Of a stretch of DNA of 64,000 nucleotides, positions 6,751 to 15,511 are shown piece by piece; the stretch's first letter is position 1, and each line of letters opens with the position of its first letter. The DNA comes from Bacillota bacterium (lineage in GTDB: Bacteria > Bacillota > Clostridia > Acetivibrionales > Acetivibrionaceae): the NCBI GenBank assembly GCA_023421115.1, contig JAEZUI010000264.1, positions 1 to 64,000 of the forward strand, in the 5' to 3' direction. The position numbers and the translations under genes were made by a program. Below the pieces are notes generated by a model. That model worked only from the letters and a program-made list of their open reading frames with translations. It was not told where the DNA came from and did no database searches.

Positions 6751-9363
6751 ATGAAACTATACAGACCTGTTGGAATACGTGAACTTGAATTAATTAAACA
6801 GTCGGGGATGACAGAATTTCCGCCAAGGCTTCCGGAACAGCCGATATTCTATCCTGTTCTAAACAGAAAGTATGCTTGTCAAATAGCAAGGGAGTGGAAT
6901 ACAAAAAGTGCTCCTGGCTATGCTGGCTTTGTCACAGAGTTTGATGTGGAGGATGAATATGCTTCAAAATTTGAAGCAAAGACTGTAGGAGCTTTTGTAC
7001 ATAAGGAATTATGGGTTCCGGCGGAAGAGCTTAATGAGTTTAATAAACATATTATAGGGAAAATCAAAGTTATAGAATGCTATTATGGTGAAGATTATAA
7101 AGGTTCTAAAACAGAACTGCTTTTGATTGAAGAAGCTAATAGGGATAAGATTTCATCGGATAAAAAGGAAATTGAGACACCAGTTGATTTACAATCGTGT
7201 ACATCGAATTTGTATAATTTAGAGGTACATGCATCACAAGTCACCGAGGCAGGAACATCAAAAGATACGGAAACTTCACAGAGGGATAGAGCGGATATAT
7301 CACCGCTTAAAGCCATTAAATTGCTAAACAACGGTGATAGCTATATATTAAAAAGTGAAAAATGGTTAATGTATCTGGCTCTAACAACAGAAAGAAACAT
7401 TAACCTTGAGAGGATTTATTCTCTTGAAGAAACAAGGAATAACTACGTTTTGAATTATGTTGAGAAAACTCTAAGACTTCTTTCAAGTCTTAATCTTAAG
7501 GAGTACCACAACCATATAATTGAAGAGACATTGAAATGGAGTGAGGTGGCTAAATCCGGCCTTAAACACCAAAGAGATCAATGGATAAGGAAGGGTTACA
7601 ATCTTTTTGTCCACAACATAGGTTCTGCACAGATTTATTATGAGCACTCTATGGAAGCTGCTGTTGAGGTTAAGAAAATTGTACATGATCTAATAATGAC
7701 TCATGGCTTGATTGGGCAGTATATACGGGGTGAGATTCCCTTAAGTGACAATAAACCTCTTTATGGGTTAGTGGTAGATAACAAACTTACGGCTATGGAC
7801 TTAAAGGAAATATTGAGGGCACTTAATTTCTGCATCATAGCCGCTGTGGATGAGAGTATATGGCAGGATATAAAGCAACAGGTTGAAGGGATAATTGATA
7901 TTGTCATTGCCGGGTGTTTTGATAAACAGTATGAATTCAAAGATAAAATAAGGCGATTGAGGCAGGTGTCCTCTCAGAATGGAGAAAATTTTGAAGCGGA
8001 GTTTGAAAGGATACTTTCCGATTCAAGGCTAATACTTAGAATGGCGAGATTATTAGATAAGGCTGATTTATGGTATGTTGAGGCAGCAATGTATGACTTC
8101 TCCTTTGAGGAGTTTGTAAAGGTGTTTTTGATTATCGAATATGAAGTGGACTATGAAAAGATTAAACATATAAGTTTTGAGAGATTTATGAAAGGCCTTT
8201 ATTACCAACATGAAGGGAAAAAACGGGTTAATATTTATAAAAAGAGGATTATTGAAAAATATCTATCGGAGATCACGATGGAGGATATTTTAGAAGGCAG
8301 GTTTAAGGAAAATCTGCATGTGGTACATGAAATATCCTATCATGAAGATGTTGATGATACCATGTTTTTTGATTTTAAATTTTCAAATGCAGGCGCTAAA
8401 TTGATAGATTTTTGCATTGAAGCGGAAAAATCTGATATTCTCTATGAAAGTGCTATAATTTTGTTGTTTGACCTCTTTGAGCTCAGAAAGGATAAGTATG
8501 ACCGTTTCTATGAGGAAGAATCCTATCTTCAAACGATGAATCAGACAATTGATTACAAGAAGGTTATTTTAGAATATATTACGGGGAACAGTATTATTGA
8601 TATTGGACCCGGCGGAGGTGCCTTGATGGATCTTATAGCGGAGAAATATCCGCATAAGAAAGTCCTAGGTGTAGACATTGCACAAAATGTGCTAGATAGC
8701 CTCAGAAAGAAAAAGCAGCTTGAAAACAGAAGCTGGGATGTGTTGTACGGTGATGCGCTAAACTTAAGTCAATATATTGAAAAGGGAGCAGTTGACACTA
8801 TAATTTTTTGTTCTATATTGCACGAATTGTTCTCATATATTGAATACAACGGAAGAAAGTTTAATCATGATACCTTAGCTGCGGCCTTTAAAAGTGCTTT
8901 TGAAGTTTTGCCTTCCGGTGGAAGAATTATAATACGTGACGGCATAATGACAGAACCTGTAGAGCAAAAGAGGATCATAAAGTTTTTATCGGAAGAAGGA
9001 ATGGAATTCCTTGCGAGATATGCGAGTGATTTCAAAGGAAGAGAGATTGGATATACCGTAGTTGGTCAAAATGAGGTGCTAATGCCTGTTAATGATGCTA
9101 TGGAGTTTCTATATACTTATACATGGGGTGAAAAGTCGTATGTACATGAGGTGAATGAACAGTTCGGCTACTTTACTCCAAGCGGTTTTAGAGAGTTTAT
9201 AATGACTGTACTCGGTACAAGGGCAAAGATTGTAGAATTCAAGCATTACCTGCAGGAGGGCTATACTATTGCATTGTCTCAAAAGGTTGAGTTTTTTGAT
9301 GAAAAGAGAAATCGCATAAGGCTTCCGGACAGCACATGTATTGTGGTGATTGAGAAGTGTTAG
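6751..9363 (+). CDS. Large SAM-dependent methyltransferase with N-terminal ADP-ribosylation/crystallin-J1-like domain
   Basis: An 870-residue cytoplasmic protein. Residues 1 to about 115 (beginning MKLYRPVGIRELELI, with FPPRLPEQPIFYPVLN) resemble a small stand-alone family that, from memory, databases label ADP-ribosylation/crystallin J1. A variable linker follows to about 185. Residues about 190-590 are helical, charged and unrecognised. A class I methyltransferase domain occupies about 595-770: motif I DIGPGGGALMDL, an acidic GVDIAQ end of strand 2, and IIFCSILHELF after strand 4. ATG 6751 has an AGAGGTG ribosome site; the in-frame ATG at 6703 does not. It sits between a CorC-like gene and a SWIM-finger gene, both close. 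The substrate is unknown. Confidence 0.75.
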   Translation: MKLYRPVGIRELELIKQSGMTEFPPRLPEQPIFYPVLNRKYACQIAREWNTKSAPGYAGFVTEFDVEDEYASKFEAKTVGAFVHKELWVPAEELNEFNKHIIGKIKVIECYYGEDYKGSKTELLLIEEANRDKISSDKKEIETPVDLQSCTSNLYNLEVHASQVTEAGTSKDTETSQRDRADISPLKAIKLLNNGDSYILKSEKWLMYLALTTERNINLERIYSLEETRNNYVLNYVEKTLRLLSSLNLKEYHNHIIEETLKWSEVAKSGLKHQRDQWIRKGYNLFVHNIGSAQIYYEHSMEAAVEVKKIVHDLIMTHGLIGQYIRGEIPLSDNKPLYGLVVDNKLTAMDLKEILRALNFCIIAAVDESIWQDIKQQVEGIIDIVIAGCFDKQYEFKDKIRRLRQVSSQNGENFEAEFERILSDSRLILRMARLLDKADLWYVEAAMYDFSFEEFVKVFLIIEYEVDYEKIKHISFERFMKGLYYQHEGKKRVNIYKKRIIEKYLSEITMEDILEGRFKENLHVVHEISYHEDVDDTMFFDFKFSNAGAKLIDFCIEAEKSDILYESAIILLFDLFELRKDKYDRFYEEESYLQTMNQTIDYKKVILEYITGNSIIDIGPGGGALMDLIAEKYPHKKVLGVDIAQNVLDSLRKKKQLENRSWDVLYGDALNLSQYIEKGAVDTIIFCSILHELFSYIEYNGRKFNHDTLAAAFKSAFEVLPSGGRIIIRDGIMTEPVEQKRIIKFLSEEGMEFLARYASDFKGREIGYTVVGQNEVLMPVNDAMEFLYTYTWGEKSYVHEVNEQFGYFTPSGFREFIMTVLGTRAKIVEFKHYLQEGYTIALSQKVEFFDEKRNRIRLPDSTCIVVIEKC

Positions 9364-9432
9364 AAGTTGCTTTTTTGATATAACCTAATGTATGTATAAC
9401 TGATGTTTGACCACTAGCACAGGGGGATATTT

Positions 9433-10848
9433 GTGATTAGTATTACTGAAGAATTCATTAATTCAATAGCTCAAAACCAGAATGCAATTACAAATGGTTT
9501 GGGTTTAATAAAGAAAAATAGCTTTGTAAAGCTTAATATTTCGGAAGACGAGACAGTTTTGTTCGGTGAGTGTAAAGGAAGCGGAGCAAGTAATTATGTT
9601 ACATCTGCTGATTTTATCAATCAAGATAGTCCGGTATTCCGCTGCAGTTGTCCAAGTAGGCAGTTTCCCTGCAAACATTCCCTAGGTCTTTTATTTGCTT
9701 ATATAAACGGCAAGAAATTTGAAATTGCAGAGATTCCAGCCGAGATATTACAAAAGCGTGAAAAAATTGAAAAGAAAGAAGAAAAGAAGAAAGTTGAAGT
9801 AGTAAAAGGACCTAAGAAGGTTAATAAAACTGCATTAAAAAAGAAAATAGCTGCCCAGATTGAGGGCCTTGAAATTCTTGAAAAAATCATAGGGAATTTT
9901 GTGCAGGCAGGGCTTGGGACAATAAATGCAAAAAACATTAAAGTCATGAATGACCAAGTCAAACAACTTGGTAACTATTATTTGACAGGACCTCAAATTA
10001 TGCTGAGGGAATTCCTGATGCTTTTTGAAAACAGTGATGACCGTGAACATATCTATTCACAGGCGATAGATAAGTTGATTACCATGAATTCTCTGTGTAA
10101 AAAGGGTAAGGATTACTTAGCTAAAAGGTTGGAAAACCTTGAAGCAGCTGAAGAAAAAAATGACTTAATACCCGAACTTTTAGGGCAGGCATGGCAGCTA
10201 TCAGAGCTTAGAGAAATGGGTGCCGTTCAGCAGGACGTTGAGTTGGTACAGCTTGCTTTTAACAGCTTTACCAGTGAAGCAAGAATGGAATATGTAGATT
10301 ATGGGATATGGATTAATATGAAAACCGGTGAAATACAGCAAACTTTCAATTACAGACCTTTTAGGGCAGCAAAGTATATACGTGAAGATGACTCTTTTTA
10401 TTCTGTTGCACAGGTGAAGGAGCTGTTTGTATACCCTGGGGAGTTAAATCCTAGGATCAGATGGGAAAGTATGGAGATCAGAGAGATTGCAGTAGTCGAT
10501 TATAAGCTTATAAAAACTCATGCTAAAAGATCATATCCTGAAGTTATAAAGACTATAAAAAATCAGATAAAGAATCCTCTTTCTGATAAAAATCCGTTAG
10601 CCTTGTTGAGTTTTTCAAGAATAGGACAGGTAGAGGGATTGTTTGTAGCAGAAGATGAAAAGGGGCAGAGGTTGGTGCTTGAAGATGCTTTTGAGCAGAA
10701 AAGTACTCATATGTTGGAACTTGTTGATGAGAAAGTACTAATGGACAACTGTATGCTGGTGAGATTCTATCATAATCCGGATACGGGAAAGCTTAGAGCG
10801 CAGCCATTGAGTTTAATTACGAATGACAGAATTATAAGATTGATTTAG
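9433..10848 (+). CDS. SWIM zinc-finger protein (YehQ-like role)
   Basis: A 471-residue protein whose N-terminal part holds a SWIM finger, C-x-C-xn-C-x-H (RCSCPSRQFPCKHSLG, about residues 70-85), a small zinc-binding fold used for DNA or protein contacts. A very basic, lysine-rich linker (about 115-140, with runs of EKKEEKKK type) follows; the rest is helical with no motif I recognise. Start GTG 9433 has AGGGGG 6 nt upstream. SWIM proteins of this type accompany MoxR ATPase, VWA and DUF5682 genes in many bacteria (E. coli yehL, yehM, yehP, yehQ). The other members lie at 15512-20147, so the cluster here is split by a sigma-factor module and dcd. Confidence 0.82.
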   Translation: MISITEEFINSIAQNQNAITNGLGLIKKNSFVKLNISEDETVLFGECKGSGASNYVTSADFINQDSPVFRCSCPSRQFPCKHSLGLLFAYINGKKFEIAEIPAEILQKREKIEKKEEKKKVEVVKGPKKVNKTALKKKIAAQIEGLEILEKIIGNFVQAGLGTINAKNIKVMNDQVKQLGNYYLTGPQIMLREFLMLFENSDDREHIYSQAIDKLITMNSLCKKGKDYLAKRLENLEAAEEKNDLIPELLGQAWQLSELREMGAVQQDVELVQLAFNSFTSEARMEYVDYGIWINMKTGEIQQTFNYRPFRAAKYIREDDSFYSVAQVKELFVYPGELNPRIRWESMEIREIAVVDYKLIKTHAKRSYPEVIKTIKNQIKNPLSDKNPLALLSFSRIGQVEGLFVAEDEKGQRLVLEDAFEQKSTHMLELVDEKVLMDNCMLVRFYHNPDTGKLRAQPLSLITNDRIIRLI

Positions 10849-11196
10849 GTTGTTTCTGAGAATAACAAAAGTAAGGAGTTTTGTTTTCTAATTCAGCGAC
10901 TGTATAATATTGAAATATGCAGTCGCTTCTGTTTCTGATTTCCCACAACATATCTTATTGTGTGGAGTATATAGATAGAACCCTAATGTAATTCTTTTGA
11001 AGAAATTATGTGCTTATGACTGTTGAAATCAAATTCTTAATATAATCAACTAATTAAAAAAATTTTGTTGTAAATTTATCGTTACTTTTCTAAATATGAG
11101 ATTGTATAATTTGCAAGATACATAATTTAAAATATTGTATTTATGATACATCATTAGTGAAATCCTATAATTTATTAAAGAAGGTGAAGGATTATT
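10849..11196 (+). other. Intergenic region before ECF sigma gene
   Basis: It contains one clear hairpin near the SWIM gene end (10895-10927, listed) and an AT-rich stretch. TATAAT at 11105-11110 is a possible -10 for the sigma gene, but the matching -35 position (TTACTT) is poor. Nothing else was found. Confidence 0.5.
10895..10927 (+). terminator. Probable terminator after SWIM gene
   Basis: An 8-bp perfect stem AGCGACTG / CAGTCGCT (10895-10902 and 10920-10927), extended by A-T pairs toward the loop, lies 47 nt past the stop codon. The following tract (TCTGTTTCTG) is only partly T-rich. Confidence 0.55.
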
Positions 11197-11754
11197 GTGC
11201 AAAACGCTGATGTAATACTTGTGGACAAAACATTAGAAGGTGATACTGAAGCCTTTTCAAAACTGGTTCACAAATATCAAAAATATTTATATGGATTTTT
11301 AATTAAAATTACATTTTCAAAAGAAGACACTGAGGACATATTTCAGGAAACCTTTATAAGAACTTATAATAACCTTTATAAATACGATAGCAGATGGGCT
11401 TTTTCAACATGGCTATGCAAAATAGCTATAAATGTTTCAAAAAATTATTACAAAAAGAAAAAGTATTCTACCTGTTGTTATGATGAAATGCCAGATGTAC
11501 AATGTGACTCGAAGGATTTTCCGGAAATTGCTTTTGAAGCTAAAGACAAGAAAAAGCAAATTCTTAAGCTGATAAACAGCTTGAGTTTTGAGCAAAAAAC
11601 TGCAGTATGCTTAAGATATTTTCATGATTTTGAGTATAAAGAAATAGGTCGTATTATGGAGGTGTCTTCAGATGCTGCTAAAATGAAGGTGCAAAGGGCA
11701 AAAAAACTACTATATGAAAGAATTGAGAATTTAATTGAGGAGGGAGTTATATAG
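11197..11754 (+). CDS. ECF-type RNA polymerase sigma factor
   Basis: A 185-residue group 4 sigma factor. Region 2 spans about residues 18-85, with the core-binding and -10-melting segment TEDIFQETFIRTYNNL and the region 2.4-like FSTWLCKIAINVSKN. Region 4 spans about 125-180, with SFEQKTAVCLRYFHDFEYKE and the helix-turn-helix IMEVSSDAAKMKVQRAKK. GTG 11197 is preceded by AAGGTGAAGG with 6 nt spacing. Its stop codon is immediately followed by the ATG of a zinc-finger anti-sigma factor, so the pair is a typical sigma/anti-sigma unit that probably controls its own promoter. The signal and regulon are unknown. Confidence 0.93.
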   Translation: MQNADVILVDKTLEGDTEAFSKLVHKYQKYLYGFLIKITFSKEDTEDIFQETFIRTYNNLYKYDSRWAFSTWLCKIAINVSKNYYKKKKYSTCCYDEMPDVQCDSKDFPEIAFEAKDKKKQILKLINSLSFEQKTAVCLRYFHDFEYKEIGRIMEVSSDAAKMKVQRAKKLLYERIENLIEEGVI

Positions 11755-12627
11755 ATGAAATGCAAATACGATGACGATAGAATAATTTCTTTTCTTGATG
11801 GGCAACTAGAGGACTCTGAAAAAGAAGAATTAATTAATCACCTGAAGTCATGTGAAAGGTGTGCTAAAAAATTCAAAGTTTTTGCTTATTCAGAAAAGTT
11901 CTTTAGGCAAGATGTAGAAGTGGAACAAACTTTAGTGGACAAGGTTATGCTTAATATAGATGAGAATAAATACAAAAGAAATACAAAGTTAACTAAAGCT
12001 GCTATTCCTTTTTACAGATATAAGCCTGTTTGGAAGACAGCACTTTCATTAACTGCTGCTGTATTTTTAATGTTTTTAGCATTGCGATACAGCAGTTCTA
12101 TCATTGAAATTAAAGACAATATTGTTGCTGCTATAAAACATATGGATAATACTATCAGTGAAGAATCGGTTCCATCTGACTTCTATGATATGTGTATTAA
12201 AAAAGCAAAAAATCAAACACAAATAGATGAATTGAACAAGCTTAAAAATGATACCACACATGGTAGTATAGGACATTATAAACGTGCTGCACTAACGATA
12301 ATTGGTGATTTGCCTAATAATCAGAAACGATTATCTCTAGCTCAAGCCGAAAAATTGGTTGATTCAAAAGACAATCCAACAGATATTGTTAATGCTTTTA
12401 ATAAAATTGCTGGTGCTCCCGACTTTGAAGGTGGATCTGGCATGACATGGGCTATTTATTTTTTAGATGAAAAGAAAAGTGAAGCTATTTATGTATTAGG
12501 AAATATGCTTTTTAGTTATGTAAAGTACGATGAGGATGGTAAACGAAAGCAATCTAGGAGATTGGGTGAGGATACTCTACCTATACCAGCTTTTTCATCA
12601 AATCCGCATTCTTCGTATGATAAATGA
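11755..12627 (+). CDS. Membrane-anchored zinc-type anti-sigma factor
   Basis: A 290-residue protein. The N-terminal 45 residues form a zf-HC2/ZAS anti-sigma domain (SFLDGQLEDSEKEEL, then HLKSCERC with the H-x3-C-x2-C ligands), which would sequester the sigma factor encoded just before it. One transmembrane segment lies at about 93-112 (TALSLTAAVFLMFLALRY). The outer part (about 113-290) has no domain I recognise and no catalytic motif. Its ATG touches the sigma stop codon, with the ribosome site GAGGAGGGAG inside the sigma gene, suggesting translational coupling. Confidence 0.88.
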   Translation: MKCKYDDDRIISFLDGQLEDSEKEELINHLKSCERCAKKFKVFAYSEKFFRQDVEVEQTLVDKVMLNIDENKYKRNTKLTKAAIPFYRYKPVWKTALSLTAAVFLMFLALRYSSSIIEIKDNIVAAIKHMDNTISEESVPSDFYDMCIKKAKNQTQIDELNKLKNDTTHGSIGHYKRAALTIIGDLPNNQKRLSLAQAEKLVDSKDNPTDIVNAFNKIAGAPDFEGGSGMTWAIYFLDEKKSEAIYVLGNMLFSYVKYDEDGKRKQSRRLGEDTLPIPAFSSNPHSSYDK

Positions 12628-12980
12628 TTAAAGTATGTTCCTTACTTTGAACTGTAGATTTTTAGTTATGATATATTAGATAAAAAGCAGGTATTTGGAT
12701 TATTCATAAAAAAATTGATTTGAATAAGCTGTGGAAAAATTTAATGTTATTAAATTTTTATAAAATAGTAATGAAAAATAGAATTCTCGGTGAAATGCCG
12801 AGAATTTTTTGTTCTAGGGATATGTTTTAAAAGTAAAGATTTAATGTTTTGTTTTACTTGATAACTTTGGCTAAAACAAATAGAATATCATTATGATTAT
12901 GAACACTTACTATTAACTTTCAACAGAGAGAAAAAGCTAGAATAAATCTAAATTGAACTATATAGATGGAGGTATATAAT
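12628..12980 (+). other. Intergenic region before dcd
   Basis: Contains the strong terminator at 12782-12810. Beyond it (12811-12965) the sequence is AT-rich; I see no promoter that meets both -35 and -10 consensus. Confidence 0.5.
12782..12810 (+). terminator. Intrinsic terminator of sigma/anti-sigma operon
   Basis: A perfect 9-bp stem AATTCTCGG / CCGAGAATT (12782-12790 and 12798-12806) with a 7-nt loop runs into a T-tract to 12810. Confidence 0.88.
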
Positions 12981-13502
12981 TTGATACTATCAGGACTTGA
13001 AATAAAAAAACATATCGGAAACAAGATAATAATTAACCCTTATGATGAAAAATATCTTAATCCAAACAGCTATAATCTAAGACTTCACAATGAGCTTTTG
13101 ATATATGAAGAAAATGTGTTGGATATGAAAAAGCCCAATAAAGCAAAAAGTATTATTATACCGGAAGAAGGGCTTGTACTTGAGCCAGGGAGATTATATC
13201 TTGGGAGGACTTTAGAATATACTAAAACAGAGAATTATGTTCCTATGCTGGAAGGTCGTTCATCTATAGGCAGATTGGGACTGTACATTCATGTAACCGC
13301 TGGGTTTGGTGATGTGGGATTCAGCGGATACTGGACTCTGGAAATTCATTGTGTACAACCTATTAGAATATATGCTGGAGTTGAAATTTGCCAGATATAT
13401 TACCATTCTATCGAGGGCGATTATGAAAAATATTGTAGCGGAAAGTACCAGAACAATACAGGTATACAGCCGAGTTTGCTTTACAAGGACTTTGATAAGT
13501 AA
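12981..13502 (+). CDS. dcd: dCTP deaminase
   Basis: Deaminates dCTP to dUTP for thymidylate synthesis; some relatives also hydrolyse dUTP to dUMP. The 173-residue protein belongs to the dUTPase-like trimer fold: EGRSSIGRLGL substrate motif and the catalytic-glutamate segment GFGDVGFSGYWTLEI. I chose TTG 12981, which gives the family-typical MILSG start and has GGAGG (12968-12972) 8 nt upstream; the ATG at 12966 would lie within that ribosome site. Whether it is mono- or bifunctional cannot be told from motifs alone. It lies between the sigma module and the HEAT/MoxR cluster with clear gaps both sides. Confidence 0.9.
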   Translation: MILSGLEIKKHIGNKIIINPYDEKYLNPNSYNLRLHNELLIYEENVLDMKKPNKAKSIIIPEEGLVLEPGRLYLGRTLEYTKTENYVPMLEGRSSIGRLGLYIHVTAGFGDVGFSGYWTLEIHCVQPIRIYAGVEICQIYYHSIEGDYEKYCSGKYQNNTGIQPSLLYKDFDK

Positions 13503-13535
13503 ATAGTGATGCTAAAAAGAAGCATTAACAATGAT

Positions 13536-13622
13536 GGTTTCAAAAAACTATTCAACCGCCACTTCTAAAATTTATATTGTCATTGTACAGTGAATTTTGA
13601 ATAGGTTATTTTTAGAAATGGC
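13536..13622. repeat. Inverted-repeat element carrying the dispersed intergenic motif (copy 1)
   Basis: The right part, 13602-13622, matches with one mismatch a 21-nt motif found at 39267-39287 and 42730-42750. The left part (13536-13555) contains CTATTCAA preceded by TTTCAAAAAA, inverted relative to TTGAATAG (13597-13604) and the TTTTTAGAAA to its right, so the element could fold into a long imperfect hairpin. It lies between dcd and the HEAT-like gene. Confidence 0.5.
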
Positions 13623-13653
13623 TTTACGAAAATACTTTAGGGGTTGATAAAAA

Positions 13654-15459
13654 ATGAGCATGTCCTTAATTCATGAAGTACATGATGAAGTCAGAAAGCT
13701 CCTGATTGCAGGAAGTGAAATGTCAATTGATAATTTTAAACTGAAAAAGATTTTGCCGGCGATGAAAAAATCCGGTGAGAGTGTACCTGTTTTTGCGAGG
13801 GTTGCCGATGCAATGGAGGCAGCAATAAATCCGGGTATGGGAAAGTCTCAAGAAAAGCTTTTAGAATTGGCGAATATAGTGAATGCAATTGAATATACTC
13901 AGGGAGAAACAGGAATACAGGGAGAGCTGGAAAAAGTCGATTGTTCAGGGGTTTCCTATCCTACTGGTATTCCCCACAGGAGGCTTAAGCCTGTAGTTAT
14001 TGCATTAACCACTAAGGGTTCAGGTAGACTTGAGGTTATAAGACAATTTTTCGAAGGCGGAGAGTATAAGGATCTTAGATTAATAACGCCTCTTATAAAC
14101 GCTCTTGGCGACAGCTATTCCGAAATTTCAGATTTTGCAGACAAGATATTAAAAGAATATGGGGTGCAGGTTGTTCCTTTCTTAAAGAAAAATATTGACC
14201 TTAATGGCGGAAAGCGTGATGCAAGGATGGTTGATATTATTTCGGATTTGTGCGGTAAACTTGAGAAGGAGTTTTATCTTAATGCAATTGAAAAAGGATC
14301 GGCAGAAATAAAGGTAAGCGGAGTTAAAGCTCTTAAAGATTTGCCCGAATGTGAAGATTTATTGATTGAACTTTCCGACGACAAAAAGAAGGAGGTTCGG
14401 GAGGCTGCGTTTTATGCTCTTGGCAAAATAAAGTCAGGTAGTGCTGTGAAGTGTTTGTTTAAAGCGCTTAGAGGAAAAGACAGAGATATTACCTTTGAGC
14501 CTATTAAGATAAACAATTCACAGGAGATTGTCAAAAGCCTTTTAGAAGAGGGTGAAAAAAGTCTTGAATTGATAAAAGCATCCGATAAAAGTCTCAATAA
14601 AGCTGAACCTCCTGCAAAGCAGGAAGTTGAGTATTTTGTTACGGTTTTGGATTGTATGTTGGGCAAAAAGGACAAAGGTATTTTTGAGTTCCTCAAAACC
14701 TGCGTGGATCTTTCTAAGAAGCTGATACAGTTTAAGCTTAATAACGCAGATGATATTATAATTCGAACAGCAGCAAGGAATATATTGGCCTTTGAAAACG
14801 AGGAAGCATACAATTTCATCATATCGACACTTAATAAATACAATAACTCAATTATTGAATATTCCTTTGAAGCTGCAGTAAGGTCAAAATCACCGGAATA
14901 TGTATTTGATAACTATTCACTACTGCTAAAAAAGGGTCCGAAATCATTTGAACGCAATGAAATTACCAAGGTTATGTCCTATTATTGCGATTTTGAGGAA
15001 GAATTCCAGATTCGTGAGTATTATTATCCGGTTCGAAGAAAGGTCATTGGAAGAGATAATATAAAATGGGATAAGCGGTGGGCAAAGCTGCTTCTAGAAC
15101 TAGATGAAATATCATTAGGGTGTAAGCTTGTTTCAAAAGGTGATACTGGGTGTATAGAAATTATGCTGTCAAAATTGAAAGAGCACAGTAAATTTGGTGA
15201 CCATCAACTTACCAATTTAATAATGGGTTTGTTCCAGGCAGGCTATGAGAAGGTAAGAGATGAAATATTAAAAGTTCTTGATTCTAATTTCAGCAACAAT
15301 AAACACTACTTAGGATACTATTTAGAGGATTTTATAGAGTTACTCAAGCTGCTGCCTGCAAGTGATGTAGAGTATATTGAAGACTTTGCATCAAAGTACA
15401 ATAACAAAGGGGTAGAAAAGCTGTTAGATGTGGTCTGGTATTTGAAAAATAAACAGTAA
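13654..15459 (+). CDS. HEAT-repeat-like protein in YehLMP-type cluster
   Basis: A 601-residue, probably all-helical cytoplasmic protein. HEAT-type helical pairs are clearest at about residues 130-280, for example IKVSGVKALKDLPECEDL and KKEVREAAFYALGKIKSGSA. No catalytic motif is visible. It starts a tight run HEAT - MoxR - DUF5682 - VWA (46 nt to the next gene), which suggests a scaffold or substrate-binding role for the ATPase, an inference from order. ATG 13654 has only a weak GGGGTTGA ribosome site; ATG 13660 is an alternative. Confidence 0.75.
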   Translation: MSMSLIHEVHDEVRKLLIAGSEMSIDNFKLKKILPAMKKSGESVPVFARVADAMEAAINPGMGKSQEKLLELANIVNAIEYTQGETGIQGELEKVDCSGVSYPTGIPHRRLKPVVIALTTKGSGRLEVIRQFFEGGEYKDLRLITPLINALGDSYSEISDFADKILKEYGVQVVPFLKKNIDLNGGKRDARMVDIISDLCGKLEKEFYLNAIEKGSAEIKVSGVKALKDLPECEDLLIELSDDKKKEVREAAFYALGKIKSGSAVKCLFKALRGKDRDITFEPIKINNSQEIVKSLLEEGEKSLELIKASDKSLNKAEPPAKQEVEYFVTVLDCMLGKKDKGIFEFLKTCVDLSKKLIQFKLNNADDIIIRTAARNILAFENEEAYNFIISTLNKYNNSIIEYSFEAAVRSKSPEYVFDNYSLLLKKGPKSFERNEITKVMSYYCDFEEEFQIREYYYPVRRKVIGRDNIKWDKRWAKLLLELDEISLGCKLVSKGDTGCIEIMLSKLKEHSKFGDHQLTNLIMGLFQAGYEKVRDEILKVLDSNFSNNKHYLGYYLEDFIELLKLLPASDVEYIEDFASKYNNKGVEKLLDVVWYLKNKQ

Positions 15460-15511
15460 ATATATGAAAAGGTAATTCATAAAAGGAAATAACCTTATAA
15501 GGAGAATGAAA

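Noticed and set aside
12981..13502. dCTP deaminase as an anti-phage nucleotide-depletion gene
   Set aside because: It has the ordinary size and motifs of a housekeeping enzyme and no regulator or toxin partner.
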